Below, in pieces: positions 5,668-10,869 of a stretch of DNA of 10,869 bases; the first letter of the stretch is position 1; each line of letters begins with the position of its first letter. This stretch comes from Planctomycetota bacterium. GTDB taxonomy: Bacteria > Planctomycetota > GCA-002687715. The notes under the pieces were generated by a model. The model searched no databases, was not told the origin of the DNA, and was given only the letters and a program-made list of their open reading frames with translations. The stretch covers positions 1 to 10,869 of the forward strand of contig JABSRK010000099.1 of assembly GCA_013213915.1 (NCBI GenBank). The letters are read 5' to 3'. The translations under genes and the position numbers were made by a program.

Positions 5668-5706
5668 CATCCGGGCTGCGCCTATGGATAGGCCACAGCC
5701 CGGATG
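5668..5706 (-). terminator. Long hairpin terminator after the RRM gene
   Basis: CATCCGGGCTG and CAGCCCGGATG form a perfect 11-base stem. A second perfect stem, GCCTAT/ATAGGC, stacks inside it, with only small bulges and a two-base loop. It lies 13 bases after the RRM gene's stop on the minus strand. It also faces the end of the carboxypeptidase gene, so it probably serves the convergent pair. No T-tract is present. Confidence 0.65.
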
Positions 5707-5719
5707 GGGGAGCGGGTGC

Positions 5720-6070
5720 CTACCAGCGACCGCCGCCGCCGCCGCCGCCGCCACCACGGCCGCCGCCGCCGCCGCCGTAGCCACCGCCACCGCCACCACC
5801 GCCGCCGCCGCCACGATTCTCGCGAGGCCTGGCAACGTTGACGTTCAGTGTCCGGCCCTGGAGGTCCTGGCCGTTCAGCCCGTCGATCGCCGCCGTGGCT
5901 TCCTCGTCGGAAGACATCTCGACGAAGGCGAAGCCGCGGGGACGGCCGGTGTCACGGTCGGTCACCACGTGGACTGACTCCACCTGGCCAAACGCCGCAA
6001 AGGCTTCTCTCAGTTCGGTCTCGCTCGTATCGAACGACATGTTCCCTACGTATAGCTTGCTCTGACTCAT
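5720..6070 (-). CDS. Glycine-rich RRM RNA-binding protein
   Basis: This is a 116-residue protein with one RNA recognition motif. RNP2 is LYVGNM (residues 6-11) and RNP1 is RGFAFVEM (45-52), with the aromatic residues that stack on RNA all present. Residues 87-114 are almost pure glycine, broken by one Tyr and one Arg, and the protein ends Arg-Trp. This is the architecture of the small bacterial and cyanobacterial Rbp proteins, several of which are cold-induced. Here it probably binds single-stranded RNA in the cytoplasm as a chaperone. The start has GAGGA four bases upstream. The gene diverges from the chitinase gene across a hairpin-rich spacer and ends at a strong hairpin. Confidence 0.95.
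   Translation of the reverse strand: MSQSKLYVGNMSFDTSETELREAFAAFGQVESVHVVTDRDTGRPRGFAFVEMSSDEEATAAIDGLNGQDLQGRTLNVNVARPRENRGGGGGGGGGGGYGGGGGGRGGGGGGGGGRW
5729..5812 (-). repeat. Trinucleotide GGN tract encoding polyglycine
   Basis: Twenty-eight codons are nearly all GGN (mostly GGC or GGT), giving an imperfect CCG-type triplet repeat on the plus strand. Such tracts are prone to slippage, so the length may vary between strains or be misassembled. It forms the disordered tail of the RRM protein. Confidence 0.8.
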
Positions 6071-6420
6071 TTGTTCCTCGAACGCTTTTCGCCGGTTATC
6101 CGGCTGCTCTTCATGATGGCTCGGTGGGGGCGTTGTTCAGCACACCACTTCGCCGAAACGCCCGAGAGGAACAAGAACAAGTCCCGGAGGTGCAACGGAC
6201 CGGATGTCCGTAAACCCTCCGCACGAGATCGGGTCCAAGAGCCCGCAACGGGCGGGCTCACCATCGAACGCACGGATCCGAGTCTCGGGCATGTGCCCAG
6301 GCTCGGAAACTCTTTACCAACGGTGGCACCCGACCCGGGGTTGTCTGGGCTTGCTCGAGATTCGAGCGGGCTGGCAGGCTTGCCCGGCGGAGCCATCCGA
6401 TCCGGGACACTAACCGCTCA
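6071..6420 (-). other. Hairpin-rich leader or spacer upstream of the RRM gene
   Basis: No convincing gene lies here; open frames on both strands have no family features. On either strand there are several tight inverted repeats: ACGGAC/GTCCGT at 6195-6211, GAGCCCGC/GCGGGCTC at 6239-6259, the nested CCGAG-GGGC/GCCC-CTCGG at 6278-6306, and GCTCGA/TCGAGC near 6350-6364. On the minus strand this would be the 5' leader of the RRM mRNA if transcription starts far upstream. Confidence 0.4.
6239..6259. other. Perfect 8-bp hairpin
   Basis: GAGCCCGC and GCGGGCTC pair perfectly around the five-base loop AACGG. It is the strongest single hairpin in the spacer between the RRM and chitinase genes. No T-tract follows on either strand, so a terminator is not favoured. 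Confidence 0.45.
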
Positions 6421-6421
6421 G

Positions 6422-6450
6422 GGGGCAGTGTTCGAACAGTCATTTGCCCC
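6422..6450. promoter_or_regulatory. Nested palindrome, possible operator
   Basis: The 10-base palindrome TGTTCGAACA (6429-6438) sits inside a flanking inverted repeat, GGGGCA/TGCCCC. It is about 165 bp before the chitinase start and 350 bp before the RRM start, in a divergent spacer. A dimeric repressor site is plausible; no specific regulator can be named. Confidence 0.3.
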
Positions 6451-6600
6451 AAAATGACCGGGTTTTTTCCCGACCGGGGCCGGCCCACGGCAGGAACCCG
6501 GGATTCGGGGCCTTTCAGGGCCCGCCAGGCAGCCAAATAGCGTGTCTTACGGTCATCGAGCGTGGGGCAGGGAATCTGGCTTCCGCCAACTTGCATCCAC

Positions 6601-6606
6601 TATCCT
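6601..6606 (+). promoter_or_regulatory. Candidate -10 element of the chitinase gene
   Basis: TATCCT ends seven bases before the chitinase ATG and there is no Shine-Dalgarno between them. As with the glycine-zipper gene, this fits a leaderless or near-leaderless transcript. A -35 element is not clear. Confidence 0.3.
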
Positions 6607-6613
6607 GAACCCC

Positions 6614-8605
6614 ATGCGAATCCTCGTCCTGCTGCTGCTCTGGGCCGCCGTAGCCCCCGCTCAGTCCGTCACCTACACGGTCAGCTCCTCCTGGTCCACG
6701 GGCTTCACCGGGGCCGTCGTCATCCATAATCCGACGGGGACGGCGATTACGGGGTGGACGCTGGATTTCGATTTTCCGCACGGTATCGGTTCCCATTGGG
6801 ACGCGACCATCACGCCGTTGGGTAACGGGCGCTTCCGTGCCGTCGGCCTGGCCTGGAACGCTGACATCGCCCCCGGAGGGACCGTCTCCTTCGGGTTCTC
6901 CGGGATCATGAACGGGGCGCCGTTGACTGACCCCTTCAACGCCACGTTGAACGGTGTGGGCGTCCCGGTGAACGGACAGGGCGGCACGGGCGGACCGGCC
7001 CCCGGACCCACCGGTTGTCCGACAGCACCCGCCCAGCCCCTCGTCGCGCCGCCCGCTGCACCGCAGCCTGCGGGTGCCGGTCCGGCTCGACGCGTCGTCG
7101 GCTACTTCACCGCCTGGAGCGTCTACGGGCGCAACTACCACGTTCCGGACATCCCCGCCGAGCGACTTACCCACATCAACTACGCGTTCGCCAACATCGA
7201 CTCGAACCTGCTCATCGCGCTGGGTGATCCGTACGCGGATATCGACAAGTTCTACCCTGGCGACTCGTGGGCTCCGGGCGCGCTGCGCGGCAGCTTCAAC
7301 CGCCTGCGCATCCTGAAGGAGGAGCACCCTCACGTGAAGACGCTGATCTCGGTCGGCGGCTGGACCTGGTCCGGCTTGTTCTCCGAGGTTGCGTTGACGC
7401 CCGCACGTCGTCAGGCGTTCGCCGCGTCCTGCGTGCAGTTCATGACCCAGTACCACTTCGACGGCGTGGACATCGACTGGGAGTATCCGGTCAGCGGCGG
7501 CCTGTCGTCGAACATCACGCGCCCACAGGACAAGCAGAACTACACCCTCTTGCTCCAGGAACTACGGGCGCAACTCGATGTGCAAGGGACCATGGACGGC
7601 CGCCATTACCTGTTGACCATCGCAGCGCCGGCCGGCCCGGGGACGTACGCGAACATCGAGCTCGATCTCATCCACCAGTATCTCGACTGGATCAACGTGA
7701 TGGCCTACGACTTCCACGGAGGTTGGAGTCCGTTCACCAACATGCACAACGGGCTCTATGCCGCCAGCGGCGACCCGTCGCCCGATCCCGTCATCGCTAC
7801 GCAGTTTAACGGGGACAGCGCCGTGCAGGCCTATCTGGCGGCCGGCATCCCTGCCGACAAGATCGTGCTCGGTTGTCCGTTCTACGGACGTGGATGGACC
7901 GGCGTCTCCGCGACCAACAACGGTCTCTGGCAGCCCTTCGCGGGATTGCCACAAGGGACGTGGGAGCCCGGCGTGTTCGACTACGACCACGTGGTGGATG
8001 GGCTCATCCCCGCTGGCGCGGTCCGGTACTGGCACGCCGAGTCACAGGTCCCGTGGGTGCACGATCCGCAAACCGGACTGATGGTCAGCTACGAGGACGA
8101 TCAGTCCCTCGCCAACAAGGCGCAGTACGTTGTCGGAAACGGTCTCGGCGGGATCATGTTCTGGGAGTTGTCCTGCGACGACACGCCGCACACCTTGCTG
8201 TCGGTGCTCGCCGACGGGGTGCTGGGGCCGCGCCTGTGGCTGCAGGCCGCGACCAGCGGCGGTGGCGCGGGGGATTTCTGGTTGCGCGTCACCGGGGTGG
8301 TGCCTGGCGCGACCCACGTGGGGATCGTGGCATCGGCGACCCCGGCCGTGATGCCCGGCGCGGGCTCGTTCCTCGGACTCGTTCCGGACCCGCTGCTCCT
8401 CAGCCTGGCGGCGCGTCCACCGGCGCCCCAGGACATCCTCCACTGGCCCGTGGGACAGAGCCCCTACGCTAGCGGCCCGTTGATCCTCGCGCCGTGCACC
8501 CTCGCGGGCCTGGTCGGCCAGACATGGGAGGGCCGCGCGGTCGCCTACGACGCGGCGTCTCCTGCGCTCGTCGCCCTCTCGGGCATCGCCACGCTCGCGT
8601 GGTAG
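6614..8605 (+). CDS. Secreted GH18 chitinase with CBM2-like domain
   Basis: This is a 663-residue multidomain enzyme. The start at 6614 begins the signal peptide MRILVLLLLWAAVAPAQ. Residues about 18-121 form a CBM2-like carbohydrate-binding domain (SVTYTVSSSWSTGFTGAVVI, GWTLDFDFP, LAWNADIAPGGTVSFGFSG). A Gly/Pro/Ala linker follows. Residues about 159-536 are a glycoside hydrolase 18 barrel with SVGGW (246-250), the catalytic DGVDIDWEYP (Asp283, Asp286, Asp288, acid Glu290), MAYD (363-366) and the late Trp517 in MFWEL. It should hydrolyse beta-1,4-linked N-acetylglucosamine polymers outside the cell. Residues 541-663 form an extra beta-rich C-terminal domain of unknown role. A decayed copy of this gene's 3' end lies at 10185-10252. 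Confidence 0.95.
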   Translation: MRILVLLLLWAAVAPAQSVTYTVSSSWSTGFTGAVVIHNPTGTAITGWTLDFDFPHGIGSHWDATITPLGNGRFRAVGLAWNADIAPGGTVSFGFSGIMNGAPLTDPFNATLNGVGVPVNGQGGTGGPAPGPTGCPTAPAQPLVAPPAAPQPAGAGPARRVVGYFTAWSVYGRNYHVPDIPAERLTHINYAFANIDSNLLIALGDPYADIDKFYPGDSWAPGALRGSFNRLRILKEEHPHVKTLISVGGWTWSGLFSEVALTPARRQAFAASCVQFMTQYHFDGVDIDWEYPVSGGLSSNITRPQDKQNYTLLLQELRAQLDVQGTMDGRHYLLTIAAPAGPGTYANIELDLIHQYLDWINVMAYDFHGGWSPFTNMHNGLYAASGDPSPDPVIATQFNGDSAVQAYLAAGIPADKIVLGCPFYGRGWTGVSATNNGLWQPFAGLPQGTWEPGVFDYDHVVDGLIPAGAVRYWHAESQVPWVHDPQTGLMVSYEDDQSLANKAQYVVGNGLGGIMFWELSCDDTPHTLLSVLADGVLGPRLWLQAATSGGGAGDFWLRVTGVVPGATHVGIVASATPAVMPGAGSFLGLVPDPLLLSLAARPPAPQDILHWPVGQSPYASGPLILAPCTLAGLVGQTWEGRAVAYDAASPALVALSGIATLAW

Positions 8606-8610
8606 GGGCG
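8535..8610 (+). repeat. Chitinase 3' end, repeated at 10185-10252
   Basis: Bases 8564-8610 match 10206-10252 at 45 of 47 positions, including the tail codons, the TAG stop and five bases after it. A weaker match continues upstream to about 8535, with an eight-base gap. This is the intact source or sister of the downstream remnant. Confidence 0.8.
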
Positions 8611-8650
8611 CAGACGTCTCGATCTGTCAGGCTCTATCCCTGAGGTCTGC
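8610..8650 (+). terminator. Two-part hairpin after the chitinase stop
   Basis: GCAGAC and GTCTGC form the outer six-base stem, and TCAGG and CCTGA an inner five-base stem with a seven-base loop. It begins five bases after the stop. A further GC-rich hairpin, GCGGC-GGGC-GCCGC, lies at 8654-8667. Neither is followed by a T-tract; together they probably end transcription before the convergent gene. Confidence 0.45.
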
Positions 8651-8810
8651 TCCGCGGCGGGCGCCGCTCGCGGGGGCAGGTGATTTCCCCACCGTCCAGG
8701 ACAAGTGAGGGTCGTCCCCGGTCTTCCGGTGTCGCGTCCTCTCGAGAGTGCTGGAAAGGCCGGAAAACCGACGCTTCACACTCCCAAGAAGACGCTTCCG
8801 CTTGAGGGCC

Positions 8811-10064
8811 CTACTGGGCCATGAGGGTGCCGGGAGCCGACAGCGCGAAGCCGTCGGGGCGGATGGGGTCCATGACGATCATCTGCGCTGTCACGGTCAT
8901 GGGCGCGTGGGGCGTGTGCACGAACGTGGTCTGACCCGTGAACGCCGGACCGGGCCACGGGTAGGCCCAGGCCGTGCTGGCGAGCGAGAGGCTGACGACC
9001 TGACCCTCTCCCGTCACGTTCCCTCCGGTCAGGGTGGTCAGGGCGTTTCCGTCCATCACGCCGACCTGCCAGGGGTTGCCCATCAGGTCCGAGTCGAAGA
9101 CCCACGTCACCGCCTGACCGACCGGCCGCGTCACCGCGATGATGCTGCTGCCGATCGTCCCGTCGATGCTCAGAGAGGCCGAGCTCTGGTTGATCTGGTA
9201 CTGCGCGACCGGCGTCGTACCGCAGTTGCACGTCTTGCAGAGTGTGCCGCTGGCGTTGAAGTAGCTCCAGCCGAACCCGCTTACCGAGAAGCTGAAGTTG
9301 CTCGAGTCGAAGCTCACCGACGGGAAGCCGCAGCTACCGACGAAGGCGTAGTCGAGCAGGCACGTGTTGTTCGCACAGCGAACGCTGTACTCCGCCTGGG
9401 CCGAGCAGCCGGGACCGGCATCGTTAGCTGACGCGCTGCCGACGCAGTTGCCGTTGAAGCAGGCGACGTACGCGTTGTAGTTGGCGACGACCGATCCGAA
9501 ACCGTTCTTGAACGATTCGGAGAAAGTGCTCGGGCAGCCACCGCCATCCGCCGAGTACGACGTCGGCACCGTGAACCAGCCCGTGACGCCTTCCTGGATG
9601 GCGTCCGTGTCACCAACGGTCGCACCGGGCGTGACGAGCGCGTAGTCCGTCATGGTCGTGCCGGAGAGATCCCAGTCGACCCGCGCCACGAGCGCTCCGG
9701 TCACGAGGCGGGGCATCAGCTCACTGGCGATGAAGTTGGCCTTTCCGATGCCGGTGATCGCGGGGAACGTCGCGCCGTAGGGATCGATCACATGCCAGTT
9801 GTCCGCGATCAACGACGCGAGTACCGGCTTGTTGCTCTGGGTGGTCACGATCTCGTGGATGCTCGTGGTCGCGGTCAGGGTGCCCGAGTAATTGAGACTC
9901 GCGAACGTGTTGATGTGCGCGTTCAGCGTGTTCATCAGCACCGTGTGAGGCAGCGGCCTGGCCGGTGTGATCTGCGCCGGCGCGGAGAGCGCAAGAGCCC
10001 CGATCATCAAGCAAAGCGAGAAGACACGAACGGACGGACGGATAGCGAGGGCCTGGATCGACAT
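8811..10064 (-). CDS. Secreted cysteine-rich protein with shared C-terminal domain
   Basis: This is a 417-residue protein. The start at 10064 is fixed by a strong Shine-Dalgarno, GGAGGAA, five bases upstream; an in-frame ATG at 10154 lies beyond a terminator and is rejected. Residues 1-30 form a signal peptide ending SAPA before Gln31. Residues 31-170 are a soluble domain without recognised motifs. Residues 177-281 hold ten cysteines, ending in CKTCNC, likely forming disulfides outside the cytoplasm. Residues 288-417 form a domain (YQINQ, LSIDGTIGS, VGQ, WQVGV, VVSLSLA) that aligns with the C-terminus of the 1278-2456 protein. The function is unknown; a surface-bound or extracellular structural or binding role is inferred. 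The gene converges with the chitinase gene. Confidence 0.85.
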   Translation of the reverse strand: MSIQALAIRPSVRVFSLCLMIGALALSAPAQITPARPLPHTVLMNTLNAHINTFASLNYSGTLTATTSIHEIVTTQSNKPVLASLIADNWHVIDPYGATFPAITGIGKANFIASELMPRLVTGALVARVDWDLSGTTMTDYALVTPGATVGDTDAIQEGVTGWFTVPTSYSADGGGCPSTFSESFKNGFGSVVANYNAYVACFNGNCVGSASANDAGPGCSAQAEYSVRCANNTCLLDYAFVGSCGFPSVSFDSSNFSFSVSGFGWSYFNASGTLCKTCNCGTTPVAQYQINQSSASLSIDGTIGSSIIAVTRPVGQAVTWVFDSDLMGNPWQVGVMDGNALTTLTGGNVTGEGQVVSLSLASTAWAYPWPGPAFTGQTTFVHTPHAPMTVTAQMIVMDPIRPDGFALSAPGTLMAQ

Positions 10065-10079
10065 TGCAGTTCCTCCGGC

Positions 10080-10107
10080 TAAAAAACAGCGGGCCACTCG
10101 AGCCCGC
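10080..10107 (-). terminator. Intrinsic terminator in the 5' leader of the cysteine-rich protein gene
   Basis: On the minus strand, GCGGGC-TCGAGTG-GCCCGC forms a six-base GC stem, followed by TGTTTTTTA. This is the only terminator in the window with a proper T-tract. It ends three bases before the Shine-Dalgarno of the gene starting at 10064. No minus-strand gene lies upstream for it to terminate, so it may be a leader attenuator. Alternatively it insulates the gene from stray antisense transcription. Confidence 0.7.
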
Positions 10108-10184
10108 CTATCTCCTGGTTCAAGAGTGAAAGCGACAAGAAGTGGCCGCCGCAACGGCTCTTCCCTCGAGGAATCGAGATCGTC

Positions 10185-10252
10185 GCGCCGTCGCTTACGA
10201 CGCCCGCGCTCGTCGCCCTATCGGGCATCGCTACGCTCGCGTGGTAGGGGCG
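10185..10252 (+). pseudogene. Decayed 3' end of a chitinase-type gene
   Basis: Bases 10206-10252 match the chitinase 3' end at 45 of 47 positions and encode the same peptide tail, PALVALSGIATLAW, plus a stop at 10245-10247. An eight-base deletion just upstream shifts the frame relative to the VAYDA codons that are still recognisable at 10190-10203. No upstream coding sequence remains. It is a remnant of a second gene carrying this C-terminal domain, or a recombination product. The rest of the 10108-10463 spacer shows no gene, only a small hairpin, CGTTG-CTGG-CAACG, at 10309-10322. Confidence 0.8.
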
Positions 10253-10463
10253 AAGCCGCCTCGGTCCATTTCGCGTTCTCTTGTCGGTGAGCGCAATGTC
10301 GCGCCCTTCGTTGCTGGCAACGATCCAGGGGAATAGACTCCGAGTCATCAACTGACCGGCGTCGCTTGTCGGGCGGTAGCCCGGTGGCTGGACGGCGTGG
10401 CGCGAGGGAAAATGCGAGGCGGCGTGTCTCATTGGCGGCGGTTTGGGAATAGGGGGAGGAGCC

Positions 10464-10869
10464 ATGGGTAACGGAACTGGTCGACTTGTGATGGTCATCG
10501 GGGGCGTCGGCTATGTGGTCCTGGCGTTCTTCGATCTGATGACCCAGATCTTCAACGTCTCGTTCTTCTCTTTCGCGACGCTGGCCGTGACCCTGCAGGT
10601 GGCGGTGGGACTTCCCGTTCTCGCCTACCTTTTCACGGGCGCGTACGTACCGATCGTCCGTTACGCCAAGTGGCTGGTCGCGCTGGTCGCCGTTCTTGCA
10701 ATCAGTGGCAACCTGGGCGTGGAGACCTCAGGACGAGCCCAGAGTCCAGGGATCGGCTACGCGGCCGATCTGCAAGACGTTAGAGAGGACATGCAAGACC
10801 TGGAGGAACTTGAGCTCCAGATCGATTTGGCCGGGGAAGAGGACGCGGACGACCGGAAGGAGTTGAAGA
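10464..10869 (+). CDS. Membrane protein with acidic tail (3' end beyond window)
   Basis: The visible part is 135 residues, starting at an ATG with a strong Shine-Dalgarno (GGGGGAGGA, three bases upstream). Probable membrane helices lie at about residues 8-25 (VMVIGGVGYVVLAFFDLM), 33-58 and 66-83. The region after about residue 100 is highly charged and mostly acidic (QDVREDMQDLEELELQIDLAGEEDADDRKE), likely a coiled coil or flexible cytoplasmic tail. The frame is still open at the right edge, so full length is unknown. No family is recognised. Confidence 0.75.
   Translation, partial: MGNGTGRLVMVIGGVGYVVLAFFDLMTQIFNVSFFSFATLAVTLQVAVGLPVLAYLFTGAYVPIVRYAKWLVALVAVLAISGNLGVETSGRAQSPGIGYAADLQDVREDMQDLEELELQIDLAGEEDADDRKELK

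Noticed and set aside
6067..6457. Open frames on both strands of the RRM-chitinase spacer
   Set aside because: Neither has a good ribosome site or recognisable motif. One stops in an ATGA overlap with the RRM start, but its sequence looks random and the region is full of hairpins.
6515..7456. Minus-strand open frame of 313 codons opposite the chitinase
   Set aside because: It overlaps the CBM2 and GH18 coding sequence, has no signal or domain pattern, and is explained by high-GC antisense shadowing.
8748..9431. Plus-strand open frame of 227 codons opposite the cysteine-rich gene
   Set aside because: It lies antisense to a protein with a signal peptide, strong ribosome site and a domain shared with another protein in the window. 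Its own sequence is Arg/Ala-rich with no motifs.
10079..10498. Minus-strand open frame of 139 codons in the right-hand spacer
   Set aside because: It crosses the decayed chitinase tail in antisense, overlaps the start of the 10464 gene, and ends inside the terminator T-tract. Its sequence is proline-rich and shows no family features.

Overview
The window is GC-rich, and most genes encode small membrane proteins or secreted proteins with no close textbook counterpart. Three features suggest a deep-branching, probably environmental or marine, member of the Planctomycetota: large secreted proteins ending in recurring beta-rich C-terminal domains, a short glycine-rich RRM protein, and a multidomain chitinase. 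This is inferred from protein style only; no marker gene is present.

Bases 1-2850 form a repeat-rich mosaic. The tail of a membrane protein gene (1-125) is followed by a 67-bp repeat, R. Next come two minus-strand genes: a MORN-type lipoprotein (211-705) and a 64-residue glycine-zipper protein (722-916). A minus-strand secreted jelly-roll-like protein (1278-2456) lies between two direct copies of the 3' part of a tRNA-Arg(CCT) gene (1186-1232 and 2669-2715). A second copy of R (2779-2843) closes the region. This looks like the footprint of a small tRNA-targeted insertion, or of repeated recombination between short repeats.

Bases 2850-5700 hold a run of small membrane proteins: a two-helix protein (2939-3136), a four-helix protein (3224-3691), and, convergent with it, a two-helix plus PH-like-domain protein (3727-4179). 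A very strong hairpin separates the convergent pair. A secreted M14-family zinc carboxypeptidase with the N-terminal domain of cytosolic-type carboxypeptidases follows (4350-5567).

Bases 5700-8650 contain an RRM RNA-binding protein with a polyglycine tail (5720-6070, minus), a hairpin-rich divergent spacer of about 540 bp, and a secreted chitinase (6614-8605) with CBM2-like, GH18 and C-terminal domains.

Bases 8650-10869 contain a secreted cysteine-rich protein (8811-10064, minus). Its C-terminal domain is related to that of the 1278-2456 protein. It is preceded by a textbook intrinsic terminator immediately upstream of its own ribosome binding site. A 400-bp spacer carries a decayed copy of the chitinase gene's 3' end. 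A membrane protein with an acidic tail (10464 onward) runs off the window.

There is no obvious multi-gene pathway. The shared theme is cell-envelope and extracellular function, including chitin degradation and peptide trimming. The most unusual content is the set of short repeats that recur at gene ends and around tRNA fragments.
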